A stretch of DNA of 64,000 nt. Source: Gentiana macrophylla (taxonomy: Eukaryota > Streptophyta > Magnoliopsida > Gentianales > Gentianaceae). Location: assembly GCA_026214975.1 (NCBI GenBank), contig JAOBSW010000108.1, forward strand, positions 248,001 through 312,000, written 5' to 3'. Under the pieces are notes generated by a model. That model did no database searches. It was not told the origin of the DNA and saw only the letters and a list, made by a program, of their open reading frames with translations. The position numbers were made by a program, and so were the translations under genes. Shown in pieces: positions 34,042 to 44,651 of the stretch (within the stretch, counting starts at the first letter, position 1; every line of letters starts with the position of its first letter).

Positions 34042-36963
34042 TTATTGCAGCAGTAGGATCCATCTTAACAATCTAGGCTTTGAATCTTGCTTTGCTAGGA
34101 GATACTTAAGAGCCGCATGGTCAGTCCACACAGTGACTTTAGATCCCACCAAGTAAGATCTAAACTTGTCAAAAGCAAAGATAACGGCTAAAAGCTCCTT
34201 CTCCGTTGTGGCGTAATTTCTTTGGGCAGCATTCAAAGTCCGGCTCGCATAATAAATAGGCCTAAAGATCTTATCTTTTCTTTGACCCAAAGCGGCGCCA
34301 ACAGCAGTGTCACTTGCATCACACATCAGTTCAAACGGAAGATCCCAATCCGGTGCGACCAGAACGGGTGCAATAATCAGTCTACTTTTTATTTCGTTGA
34401 AAGCTTTTATGCACTCATTAGAAAACACAAATGGCACATCCTTGGCCAATAATTCAGTAAGAGGTCTAGAGATGAGGGAAAATTCCTTAATAAACCTAAG
34501 ATAAAATCCGGCGTGGCCTAAAAAACCTCGCAAAGTTTTAAGATTGGTAGGTGGGGGTAATTTCTCGATCACCTCAACTTTGGCTCTATCCACCTCTATT
34601 CCGTTCTTTGATATGCGGTGGCCTAGTACTATACCTTCCGTAACCATCAAATGACACTTCTCCCAGTTAAGCACAAGATTCGTCTCCTCACATCTCTTCA
34701 ACACTCGTGCTAGATGTGTGAGACATGAATCGAAATCGTCTCCAAACACGGAGAAATCATCCATAAAGATTTCCAAGAAATCTTCCACCATATCCGCAAA
34801 TAATGACATCATACATCGTTGAAATGTTGGGGGGGCGTTACACAATCCAAATGGCATTCGATTATACGCAAATGTCCCATATGGGCATGTAAATGTCGTT
34901 TTCTCACGATCTTCGGGCGAGATGTGGATGTGATAGTATCCCGAATACCCGTCAAGAAAACAATAGAAAGCATGCCCACTCAGTCTTTCGAGCATTTGAT
35001 CGATGAAGGGAAGAGGGAAGTGGTCCTTACGAGTCGCATCATTTAGTTTCCTAAAGTCTATGCATACTCGATGACCGGTGATTAGCCTCACAGGAATTAA
35101 CTCATTCAACTCATTGGCTTGCACCGTCAATCCTCCCTTCTTGGGCACTACATGGATAGGGCTTACCCATTCGCTATCAGCAATTGGAAATATAATTCCC
35201 ATTTCTAGCATTTTTATGACCTCATCCGTAACCACTTCCTTTAATTGTGGGGTTAGACGCCTCTGAGGTTGTGCAACCGCTTTCTTTTCAGGGTCCACGG
35301 AGATCTTGTGCATACATACGCTAGGACTAATGCCTTTAACGTCAGCTATGGTCCATCCAAAAGCTCCGTGGTACTCTCTCAAAACTCTCATCAGTTTCTC
35401 CTCTTGTAAGTCCGTCAAGGAAGAAGATATAATTAGTGGCAAGGTCTCATCTTGAAGAAATTCATACTTCAAATTCGCAGGAAGAGGTTTTAGAGTCAAA
35501 TTTGTGGGAGGTTCTTCCAAAGAGGTTTTCCACTTTTGACCAGTGAGTTTGAGTTCGAAGTATTTATGCCACGTTGGTCTATGATAGAATCTTTCAATCT
35601 CCGCAGCACTTACTTCCTCTATAGGCCTAGGGGTCCCTCTACTACATCCTGGCCATATCATCTTCTCCTCCTCACTACTCACGTACTTGACTTCATCTTC
35701 TTCTTCCAAGACAGCATCCAAGAAATCCTTGATACTTTCATGTTGTTGGAATTCTTGAACGATCCTGTCGATGGAATACAACATGAAACATGCATCCTCT
35801 CCATCATCGGGTTGCTTCATGGTGTCGAAAACATTGAATGCAACTCTCTCTTCATTCACTCTTAATACTAACTCGCCTTTGTAAACATCAATTAGCGTTC
35901 TACTAGTGGCCATGAAAGGTCTCCCTAATATCAAGGGCACTTCGTAGTTAGCTTCCATATCTAAGACCACAAAGTCGATAGGGAATACAAACTTTTCAAC
36001 TCTTACTAGCACATCCTCAACCACTCCACATGGTTCCTTGACAGAACGGTCAGCTAATTGCAATGTGATTGAGGTCTTCTTAAGATCTTTCATGCCTAGC
36101 TTCTGAAAAATAGATAGTGGCATCAGATTCACGCTGGCTCCTAGATCACACAAAACTTTGTTTAGACATACGTTACCTATGGTGCAGGGAATGAGAAAGC
36201 TTCCCGGATCTTTGCATTTTGGGGGTAACTTATGTTGAAGAATGGCTGAGCACTCCACATTAAGGCATATGGTCTCTAAATCTAGAAGTTTCCTTTTAGT
36301 TGAGACGGCGTCTTTTAAAAACTTGGTGTACTCAGGCATTTCAACTAGTGCTTCAACTAGGGGTATATTGATTTGTAACTTACTGAATATATCCACGAAC
36401 TTCTTATATCTTTTATTATCAAACTTAGGTTTCGTCTTTGGTGGAGGATAAGGTAGAGTTGAAGGATCGACATCAGTGAAAATTGGATACTTGTTATCGT
36501 AAAGTTCAACTCTAGGGCCAGCAGGTTCTTTATACGTTCTTTGCTCAGGCAAAGTCTTGGAAGTATTAGTCTCATTGCTTGGCTCACCATCCTTATTCTT
36601 TGTGACTTTCTCTTTCTCTTGCAGGGATGGTGGAGTTACCTCTTTTCCACTTCTTGTCATAATTGCATTCAAATCCTTAGGGTTCTTCTCAGTGTTGCTT
36701 GGCAACCCTCCAGGAGGTCTAGTTGAGACTTGCTCAGCTAGTTGTCCTATCTGGTGAGTGAGGTTTTGGACTAGAGCTTCTTGGTTAGTGACCTTAGCAT
36801 CGGTCTTCTGACAATATTGGCTAAAGTTAGTGGCTAAATCAGCCATAGATTTTGAAAGTTGTCCCATATTGTCAGTGACGACATTACTCAGTTTTTCTGT
36901 CGCAGCTTCCCAACAAAAAGTTTTAGTTTGCTGTGGTACATAAGTGGTAGGCGGTTTAGGCAT
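34042..36963 (-). CDS. Athila gag-pol polyprotein ORF: gag C-terminus, protease, reverse transcriptase, RNase H
   Basis: A 973-residue open frame. Residues 1-120 are the gag tail (LNAIMTRSGKEV). Protease follows, with DLGASVNLMP near residues 273-282 and PLILGRPFMA. RT follows, with VCIDFRKLND, FCFLDGYSGYY-like FYCFLDGYSGYY, YNRMPFGLCNAPPTFQR, and the catalytic box FMDD near residue 733 (codons 34757-34768). RNase H follows, with MCDASDTAVGA near residue 880 and VWTDHAALKYLL. It would process the polyprotein and copy the RNA. All key catalytic motifs are present; the chain ends at a premature TAA. The start chosen is only the first in-frame Met; in the intact element gag and pol form one longer frame. 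Confidence 0.93.
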   Translation of the reverse strand: MPKPPTTYVPQQTKTFCWEAATEKLSNVVTDNMGQLSKSMADLATNFSQYCQKTDAKVTNQEALVQNLTHQIGQLAEQVSTRPPGGLPSNTEKNPKDLNAIMTRSGKEVTPPSLQEKEKVTKNKDGEPSNETNTSKTLPEQRTYKEPAGPRVELYDNKYPIFTDVDPSTLPYPPPKTKPKFDNKRYKKFVDIFSKLQINIPLVEALVEMPEYTKFLKDAVSTKRKLLDLETICLNVECSAILQHKLPPKCKDPGSFLIPCTIGNVCLNKVLCDLGASVNLMPLSIFQKLGMKDLKKTSITLQLADRSVKEPCGVVEDVLVRVEKFVFPIDFVVLDMEANYEVPLILGRPFMATSRTLIDVYKGELVLRVNEERVAFNVFDTMKQPDDGEDACFMLYSIDRIVQEFQQHESIKDFLDAVLEEEDEVKYVSSEEEKMIWPGCSRGTPRPIEEVSAAEIERFYHRPTWHKYFELKLTGQKWKTSLEEPPTNLTLKPLPANLKYEFLQDETLPLIISSSLTDLQEEKLMRVLREYHGAFGWTIADVKGISPSVCMHKISVDPEKKAVAQPQRRLTPQLKEVVTDEVIKMLEMGIIFPIADSEWVSPIHVVPKKGGLTVQANELNELIPVRLITGHRVCIDFRKLNDATRKDHFPLPFIDQMLERLSGHAFYCFLDGYSGYYHIHISPEDREKTTFTCPYGTFAYNRMPFGLCNAPPTFQRCMMSLFADMVEDFLEIFMDDFSVFGDDFDSCLTHLARVLKRCEETNLVLNWEKCHLMVTEGIVLGHRISKNGIEVDRAKVEVIEKLPPPTNLKTLRGFLGHAGFYLRFIKEFSLISRPLTELLAKDVPFVFSNECIKAFNEIKSRLIIAPVLVAPDWDLPFELMCDASDTAVGAALGQRKDKIFRPIYYASRTLNAAQRNYATTEKELLAVIFAFDKFRSYLVGSKVTVWTDHAALKYLLAKQDSKPRLLRWILLLQ

Positions 36964-38160
36964 TTCCCTTGCATTAAGGTCACTATATCGGAATCCAGGA
37001 TGGTTATGATCAGGCCTATATCCTCCCCCGACATAATTGGCTTATTCAGTACCAGCATTCTCACTTTTAGGTGTTACCTCGATTCCAGCCACTTTCTCTA
37101 CTTTTGCCATCCTCTCTTGCATTCAATTTACCTTATTGTTGATAACAGAAAGTTTTTCTCAGATTTTGGTAGATGCACTATCCTCGAATATGTCAGCAGC
37201 CATTTTCATAGCCCCCCCACTGACTATTCATCGATATTTGTTCCATCTTCCCTTGTGCCTTCTCAGGAGATAAAAGAACAAACGCTCCATTACTAGAGGC
37301 GTCTACTCTAATTTTCTTCGTCTCTCTCAACCCATGGTAAAAAGTTTGCATTAAAAGCCAAAGAGAGATATCATGATGAGGACACTTCCTCATAGCTTCC
37401 TTGAAACGCTCCCAAGCTTGATCAAAACTCTCCCTGTGTTGTTGCTTAAATCCTATGATGTCTTGGCGTAACTTAAAGGTTTTTTCTAAGGAAAATACTT
37501 ATTCATGAATTTTTGCAACAACTGCTCCCAAGTAGTGATAGATCCAACCTCTAAAGAGAGAAGCCATTGCTTAGCTTTATCTTTCAAAGTGAAAGGGAAA
37601 AGCTTAAGATTTAATGTTCCTCCGGGATTAATTTCGGTTTCACTGTGCTAACGATTTCCAAGAAATTGGCCACGTGAACACCAGGATCCTCCTTTTGGAT
37701 TCCATGAAAAGTGGAATAGTTGGTCACCATTTGAATTACGTTAGGCCTAGGGTGATAGACTTCCGCAGCATCTTGCGGTGCAACGATAGCGGGAATGAAT
37801 TGCTCAATAGTGGGCGTTGTATAACTTTGCAAAGTGCGCCTCGCTCCTTGAGCTAGGGCTTGGTTTCCATTATTAGCATTTGCATTCACATTATTAGCAT
37901 TATTAACAGCTTCGGGATTAATAACAGGAATAGGTACCTGGTTTGGATTGACCGGAATGCCTTCCATTTCTGTTTCAGATTCAGAATGCCCAGAATGATC
38001 GGTTGTATGACCTTCTTCCAATTCGTGCTCGCTTTCCTCAAGATTCGGATCCTCTTCTCCTTGCTTAGCCAGTTCCCTAGCTAACTTCCTATTCCTTCTC
38101 GCAATTCTCTCTATTTCAGGATTATAAGGCTCAAGTGGTTCCTTCGATTTCCGAGTAGCG
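36964..38160 (-). pseudogene. Athila gag N-terminal and capsid region (frame-broken)
   Basis: On the minus strand the frame from about 38160 reads KSKEPLEPYNPEIERIARR, an acidic stretch, an Asn-Ala repeat, then TIEQFIPAIVAP and NFLEIVSTVKPKLIP (to 37611). A frameshift near 37620 moves the capsid core (LKDKAKQWLLSL, ITTWEQLLQKFMNKYFP) to another frame, where a TAG follows near 37495. The piece 37193-37393 continues with HDISLWLLMQTFYHGL. It would build the particle. No clear ATG precedes the first frame; a TAG sits just upstream of the YATRKSK start, so the start may come from splicing or be lost. Confidence 0.85.
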
Positions 38161-38161
38161 T

Positions 38162-38495
38162 ACTATAAAATATTAAACAACAATAAAACAATTAATCACT
38201 AGTAAAGGCTAGGCCTTTAACCAACTAAATAAAACTAAAACAGACTCGAAATAAGTTTGAGAAAAGAAAACATAAATAAAACAGAAGCAGAACATTATAA
38301 AAGTAATACAGAACATAAATAGAAAAGAAAATAAATTCTCGGTCGACCGAGAACTGTGGTTCGGTCGACCGAACATTCTTTTTTTTATTTATTTTTTATT
38401 TTTATGACACTGTTTAATATACAGACTCTTATTCAAAGAATATTCACGAATCCAGTTCTAACAAAATAAGGTATATCTTAATTTGATGACTCGAG
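38162..38495 (-). other. Athila 5' leader between PBS and gag
   Basis: About 330 bp of AT-rich leader. It contains two further palindromes of the LTR type. Confidence 0.8.
38338..38373. promoter_or_regulatory. Two 14-bp palindromes at 22-bp spacing in Athila leader
   Basis: CTCGGTCGACCGAG at 38338 and TTCGGTCGACCGAA at 38360, both perfect palindromes with an 8-bp spacer. They lie outside the LTR, so their match to the LTR arrays in motif and phase is not explained by LTR duplication. Confidence 0.9.
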
Positions 38496-38511
38496 TCCCC
38501 GGCAACGGCGC
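38496..38511 (-). promoter_or_regulatory. Athila primer-binding site (Asp-tRNA type)
   Basis: The minus strand reads GCGCCGTTGCCGGGGA just inside the LTR. It matches the well-known Athila-lineage PBS except for a T-rich start. Confidence 0.88.
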
Positions 38512-38519
38512 AAAAAACT

Positions 38520-40108
38520 TGATTGAGGTCAAGTTATATTATTAACTCGATGCCTAACTAACACACTAGCAAGAGAACTAGGTTCAATCGTAGTATAGCT
38601 AGATAGAGTCGAGGTCAATCCCACAGAGACTCGGCACAACCAAAACACAACTTCACCCTATTAGAACTAAATTGAAAGGGCAATCTACAACCAACTAAAC
38701 GCAGTAAATGAAATAGTGAAAACCAGAATACCACAAAGACAAACGAAAGACTACTAAAACACGGATAATACTGTGGATATTATCTAAACAAACAGTATTG
38801 ATTACGCTAGTAGATTATAACTCCCCCATGGTGAATTAGGATGATAACGAGATAAAACAAACGTTAAAGATTAATTATTATGACTACGGGAGTCATCCCC
38901 TAAGGTAGATTTAGCTCCGATTAGGCCATCTAAATCATCATGCCTCCATTACGTGACTTCGCCTTTTAAGTGCCTCCATCTCATATAACTTCTGACACAA
39001 TTATGAAACTAGGGACGCCGGTATAAACCGTAACCTCATCTAAGCAACATTCCTAGGGTAAGGCGTACTTCTTAGATGCCGATTCAATCTATATCCTAAG
39101 TAACAATCACTTTTTAGGTTTTATGTTAAATTATGATGACAAATAATTAAGTTGACCAGGTTTAATTACTCGTTTTAATTCCAAATCAGAGAATCTGACG
39201 TAGTCGAAGCCGATAACAATATTGCCCTACACATCACCATGCTCGGTCAACCGAACAACAGCACTCGGGCCACCGAATGACATGTCTCGGTCGACCGAAC
39301 ACAGTTCTGTGTTGGTACAAATCATGATTACTTTGTAACGTTTTTAACCCAAACACATGGGTTCGTAAATTAATTTACATCACGCAATCAATACAAGAGA
39401 AACTACTCCATAATAAAAAATGTCAGATCTATGAACAAAGATTGCATAATTGAATGGTCATGCCCTCGAAGACGAGAGTGACTCCCACTCTTTAATGCAC
39501 TCCCCAACCGGAGAATCCAATGAATCCACAATGAACGAACATAAAGAAAAAGAAAAGAAACTAAAACAAACTCCAATTGTATAAATTGTCTTGTGTTGTA
39601 ATGGTGTGTGTTCTCAATCAGAATCTTTGCTTATATAGAGGATTTTGCCGACATAGGATGGATCTAGAAGATATGCACACGTTTTAGGTCTGGATAGCTT
39701 CAGGTAACCGAACCATATGCTTCGGTCGACCGAATGAAGGGGCTCGGTCGACCGAGCCTCTCCCAGCACGTGTTTAACGTGGTTTCTCGTTAACTTGTTC
39801 CCCACTGCACTCTTCTATGATGATCTGATTTGTCTCTTGATGAATGCTCCGATTTTCTTCATTATTATCTTGAGATCCACTGATTGACATTAATCCTCTC
39901 GATTTATCACGATCTGCAAAATTAGTATTTATCGCACAAATAAATTGGTCTTTAATAATAAAAGCAGCTAAATACCAAAAATCATATTAATAATCACTTA
40001 ACATTAAATAATACGTATAAACGAGCAATTTAATACGAAACATATATAATTAACTCCGATTTAAGGTTAGAATTGATGACATAAATAGGTATATTTTAAC
40101 CGTCATCA
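38520..40108 (-). repeat. Athila 5' LTR (1,589 bp)
   Basis: Left edge TGATTGAGG at 38520, right edge CGTCATCA at 40108. Palindromes at 39242, 39264, 39286 and 39699, 39721, 39743 keep the 22-bp phase despite point changes between the LTRs. Confidence 0.95.
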
Positions 40109-40112
40109 AAAC
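40109..40112. repeat. Direct repeat AAAC right of Athila insertion
   Basis: Partner of 29514-29517; gag sequence resumes immediately (AGAAGTTTGAAAATTTC). Confidence 0.8.
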
Positions 40113-41690
40113 AGAAGTTTGAAAATTTCAAGATGAAGACGGGTGAATCTGTGGATGAAATGGATAACAGGTTCTCAAGCATCATCAGTGAACTGCAACA
40201 ACTTGGCCATAAATATCCTCAAAAAGAAGTATGCTTGAAAATCCTGAGAGGTCTACCTGAAAGATGGAAGATCATTGCATCAGTACTTAAAGGCACATTG
40301 GATCTTGCCAAAACTGACACTTTGACCTTAATGTCACAATTGAAAGCTCGGGAATTTGAGTTGAACAATGAGGAAGGTGCACTAGAAGAGCCAAACAAGG
40401 CCAGTGCACTGGTAGCACCGCAGCAATGCAAATCAGTGGAGTCAAGCAACAAAGAGACACAAGAACTAAAGGAGCAAGTGGCATTGTTGATCAGAAGATT
40501 TGACAGATTCAATAACAGACATGGCAAAGGAAGTTCGTGATCAAATAAGAAGTCAAATTCAAGGAAAGACATGAAGAAAAAAGTTGCTGAATACAGATGC
40601 TTCAACTACAAAAAGAAAGGACACTTCAAAGCTGATTGTCCTGATGAAAAAGTCAAAGATGAAGAAAAGAATAAATACAAGTCATCAGACAAAAAGAAGG
40701 GCAAGAAAGCACTAAAAGCTGAAACCAGCAGTGAAAGTGATGAAGAATCATTGACAATGACTCAGACAACGGTGAAGACACCAGCTTAGATAATCACAAA
40801 GCATGTCTATGTCTACTGACTAAGGAAATAGAAGAAGCAGAGGTACTATCTAGTTCATACTCCTCAAAAGCATCCACTTCAGACACTGTACAATCATCTA
40901 TCTTCCCACTAGATTTTCCAAATCTAATTCCAAATTTCATTAGTAGATTCGAAGAAATACAAATAGCTCATCAACGGGCACTTAGCAAATCAACGGGCAT
41001 TAGATGATCACTCATCTGAAGCTAATAGACTAGCTAAGGAAACTTGAAGCACCAACTTAAAAAACTCCAAAAATGTTTGGATCCAGATCTTGTCTTGTCT
41101 ACATTAGTCAAGATAAGAAAGGAAACAATGGACAACCAAATCTTAACTAAGGACCAAAACTGGACCTAAATTCAGAAAAGGACAGACCATAGTTTCAACT
41201 ACTCATCCTGCACTAGTGAAGTCCAAAATCAGTGCTGTAAAACAACAGATTAAATCATCTTACCAGCCTGCTAAGGGCAAAGGTGTATTGAAAGGTAAGG
41301 GCAGACTTTAACCTTCAGAAGATGATTGGAATGTTCCACCTCCAAAATACAAGCGAAAGACATTTAATAAAAAGCCAAATGTATTTGTCAAAAGACAGAA
41401 TAGGCATGGTCCTAGATACAAAAGGAAATATGAAAACGGGTCTTCTACTGTGGTTTGGAAAGTGAAATAGGATGCTAAAACACCAAAATATAAAGAAGTG
41501 TATCAGAATACTTTTAGTAAACCTGTTACAAACTATTCTACCATGCCTTATACATATTTGGTTGATGACTTCAGCCCTCTAAGGAGAAAATAATTTGGAT
41601 ATACACTTGGAGTAGGAGGCATGACTGCTAAGAGGTATGGACCCAAACAGTGTTGGGTACCTAAGCTTCCTTGATTTGTTTTGTAGGATG
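40113..41690 (+). pseudogene. Copia-P gag, 3' part, to protease border
   Basis: Continues the gag of 29145-29517 with FKMKTGESVDEMDNRFSS, LPERWKIIASVLKGT, LTLMSQLKAREFELN (frame 40133-40540), a stop, then the nucleocapsid knuckle CFNYKKKGHFKADC (40571-40789), in which the second Cys is Tyr. A basic linker follows to about 41680 (SEDDWN, YTLGVGGMTAKRYG, CWVPKL), as in Copia-A. It ends at the protease start, where Gypsy-3 is inserted after GGTAC (41694-41698). The rest of Copia-P must lie right of the window. Confidence 0.88.
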
Positions 41691-41698
41691 TCTGGTAC

Positions 41699-43101
41699 TG
41701 ATCGCGTGCAAAGCACTCGATAGCAATAGGACTAGTTCTATCATAGTAGAGCACTGGCGAGTCAAGGTTGAATCCCATAGAGACTCGTAAGAATGGAAAT
41801 CTTCGAGATTGAGCTTGTCATGGATATGGTCTACGACCAACTATATATAATATAGACAAAAGTAAAATTGGTGCCAACAAACAAACTAGATTATGCAAGT
41901 TCAAACGGAGCAAACAAGAGTTTCTAAGGTATTAGTCTAATTATAAGTGATTAGTTATTCCCCTCAAAACATGCGATAGTCATCCCCGTTGGTAAATTTT
42001 AAATCATTGACAGCTACGGGTGCAACTCCTAACCCTATCTACTTCAATTGTAAGGACATCATACAATCTATACACAACTAACCTCATTCATTGGTTGTAT
42101 TAGTTCATACTCAATAAGATCTAGAGTTTCCGGCTTAAGACAAAAAACATTGCTAAGCAGCTATCGACTATGACTAGCATGTTCCTAACGATCCATCAAG
42201 ACAATGTCCTAATTAACACTTCACTAACAGTCCTTCATGCTAATTTACGATGACCTACAAATAGTTGATCAGGCTACTAACATGTAAATTAAATATGTCG
42301 ATCAATGTAGTTGGCACTGATTATCATAAACTACTAATTTACTAGGTATTTAGATCTACCGATATAGACCGTCACATATCTGAAGAACGGAATCACTACT
42401 TCAAGATTTCTTCACCAACGAATAAGATCTATACATACATGGGGAAAAATAAACTAACTACTACAAAATTAAAATAAATAAACAATCAAAACATACTAGT
42501 CAAATAGGACAACGACAGATCTACATATTGGAAAAGACATAAAATCATACCCTCAAAGATGAGTGTAGATCTCCCTCGGATCTCTTCCTATGAGGAATAT
42601 CCATCGTCTCCACAATTAGAACTCATTGAAAGTTTTCGAGGTACATTGAATTCAGAGGCAGAGCCTCTTATTTATAGCTAAATAAACCGACTTAGAAACA
42701 CATAGAACTACCCCTCGTCCAAGAAAATGTGTTTCGGAAGATTCTGGACTCTCGGTAAATCGGTGGTCTCTTCCGATTAATCGGGGGTATTTTTGTCTTT
42801 TTGTTTCTGCTGACTTAGCTTGGAAGGTTCTGGAATACCCTAGGCCCAATCCTTTCGTTCAGTCCACTCCAGAATTGTCCACAATGCTCAACCCAATATT
42901 TCATATACTGAAAATAATCAAATAACGCACGAAATAGTACCGAATAATGAAAATAAATGTTAAATGCAAAATACTTACCTCTTGAATCCAACATATGACA
43001 TTCAGCTTAAATGGTTCATAATTATAGGTCAAAACAACTATTTTTAACTCATAATGGATAGAATGTTGATGTCGTAGGATAGACTATTTTAAGCATCATC
43101 A
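41699..43101 (-). repeat. Gypsy-3 3' LTR (1,403 bp)
   Basis: Left edge TGATCGCGTGC, right edge GCATCATCA, followed by the ACTACCCCGCAC purine-tract complement. Collinear with the older copy at 10951-12020. It has a TATA-like CTATAAATAAGAG on the minus strand near 42668-42680 and two phased palindrome-like sites at 42752-42784. Confidence 0.88.
42752..42784. promoter_or_regulatory. Two phased palindrome-like sites in Gypsy-3 LTR
   Basis: CCGATTAATCGG (42773-42784) is a perfect 12-bp palindrome. A weaker copy, TCGGTAAATCGG (42752-42763), precedes it by 21 bp. Variants GATTAATCGG (63241) and GATTATCACC (63262) in the gag region of the same element are again 21 bp apart. Confidence 0.55.
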
Positions 43102-43345
43102 ACTACCCCGCACTAGCCCTTTGCTCGTCCTCAAGAAGAGTATTAAGGCGGAATGATTCCATCTCTAGCACTACAAAGTCTTCGGGGAATACGAACTTAT
43201 CAACTTTTACACGCACATCCTCCACCACTCCACAAGGTTGCTTCATAGACCTATCGGCCAATTGCAGGGTTATAGATGTCTCATTTAACTCATTCATGCC
43301 TAACTTATGAAAGATAGAGAGTAGCATTAAATTGACACTGGCTCC
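43102..43345 (-). pseudogene. Gypsy-3 protease, C-terminal half, fused to 3' stub
   Basis: The minus-strand frame 43103-43327 starts LLSIFHKLGMNELNETSI and continues QLADRSMKQPCGVVEDVRVKVDKFVFPEDF, the protease of the Athila type, then leaves homology after VLEME. There the sequence jumps to the 3' stub (AGTATTAAGGCGGAA, as at 12057-12075). At least 2.5 kb of pol is deleted here, compared with the complete Athila. Confidence 0.85.
43341..43345. repeat. TSD of Copia-A, left copy (GCTCC)
   Basis: Matches ACTCC at 62833-62837 in four of five bases. Gypsy-3 protease sequence resumes on the far side. Confidence 0.75.
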
Positions 43346-44651
43346 TATTGGTCCCAGAGAAGGGTAAAACTATAGTCAGGGGGGTGAATGACTATAGTGG
43401 AGTTTACTTTTCTTGTGATTAAAAGCTTTTAGGCATCGGATAAGTCCCTTCTTACTAGATTGTTTCAAAGCTGTTTGTACACTCACATATATAAGGTATA
43501 ACGTACGCAATTAAATGAGTGCAGTAAAGTAAATTGCAGAAAGTAAATTGACGCAAGGCTTATAGTGGTTCAGGGTGGTGTAATCCGTTAATCCACTCTT
43601 CTCCTGTGATGATTGTCCTTGACTTCCCAAGCTTCACAATCTACAAGACTATCACTCATTGGCTGCAACAGCTTCAATGATTCAGTCTCTTTCACTGCTC
43701 ATTGAGATCAAATCCTTCAGCAGCTATCACACACAACTCCTTCTCAGATGACTTCTGATTCAGTTGCTTCAGTTTATTGTGAATTAGATTCACAAACTTG
43801 ATTGATCAATCTCAGTGCTAAATATAAAATTGTAGTTCTGATGTCTGAGTTTATCTCAGATGAATCCTTGTAAGTTCGAGAGAAGCCTTTTCAAATTCAC
43901 GAGTTTCGCTTGGTTTTCTTTTTACGATAGTTGTTATTATCTCACATCGTCAATGCCTTCTATTTATAGCCTTGAGTATCCTTGATTTGAAATTCCGTCC
44001 GTTGGCTATATTAATGAGGGGAATAATCCTTGATATTATTCTTGATTCCCCCTTAATTACATTCTCCTTGATTTCAGTGATCTGATTTTTCTTCAAATGT
44101 ATAGCAGATAATCCGTCCTTGTTTGATCCTCTATTGATTGTGCATTAAATGTATGATCCTCTGAATCTTCATCATATTTCAATTCTGTTCTGATAAGGAT
44201 TACTTCGCCGTTCTCTGAACGGTCGAGTGATCCATCTGACTTTGCCGTTTAGATCTTCATTCACTGTTTTTGCCTTCACTTAGCCGAAAGTCAGTTTACT
44301 CTGCCGATTCATTGTTTCCTTCATCACTTCAGTTCAATGAGAATCTTTGTACTTCACTGATCATTGGTTTGGGTGAGATCAGTATACACCATATTTGAAC
44401 ATTAAGTTTCATCACTTGAACCATAACTTAGACTCATCCAAAGTCATCACAGACTTCCTTGGTTATAAGTCATACCATTAAGTCTTCATTGCTTCTCTGC
44501 ATGTACTTGGCTGGCTTCACTCTGCCGAATGTCTATTTTACTTTGCAGTCCTACCAACTAGTACAATACTTGTCTGACTTAACTTATACAATATGTCAGA
44601 CTTTAAGTAGAGACTTATACAGAGAGTTCTAACTTATTTCAAGCTTACTAT
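43346..44651 (-). repeat. Copia-A 3' LTR, main part (interrupted at ACTAT)
   Basis: Begins TATTGGTCCCAG (one base off the usual TGTTGGTCCC), collinear with 61449-62832 with small deletions, and carries the TATA block CTATAAATAG on the minus strand near 43966. It is cut at 44651, where LARD2 starts. The last 50 bp lie at 53536-53588. Confidence 0.92.
44647..44651. repeat. TSD of LARD2, left copy (ACTAT)
   Basis: Exact match to 53536-53540. In the uninterrupted 5' LTR of Copia-A the same place reads CTTACTATAACATCTAG. Confidence 0.9.

Larger units (their letters stand above)
29519..40108 (-). mobile_element. Athila-type Gypsy retrotransposon (10.6 kb, minus strand)
   Basis: Complete element inserted in Copia-P gag. 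LTRs are at 29519-31111 and 38520-40108, with PPT at 31112-31124 and PBS at 38496-38511. Domain order on the minus strand is gag, PR, RT, RNase H, IN, typical of Gypsy. The Asp-tRNA type PBS and protease motif DLGASVNLMP point to the Athila lineage. The two LTRs are roughly 97 percent identical by eye, so the insertion is fairly recent. No env ORF is present between integrase and PPT (31125-32538). Confidence 0.93.

Noticed and set aside
36859..37296. 145-residue plus-strand ORF
   Set aside because: Antisense shadow of Athila gag; no protein family features.
40219..40605. 128-residue minus-strand ORF
   Set aside because: Antisense shadow of Copia-P gag.
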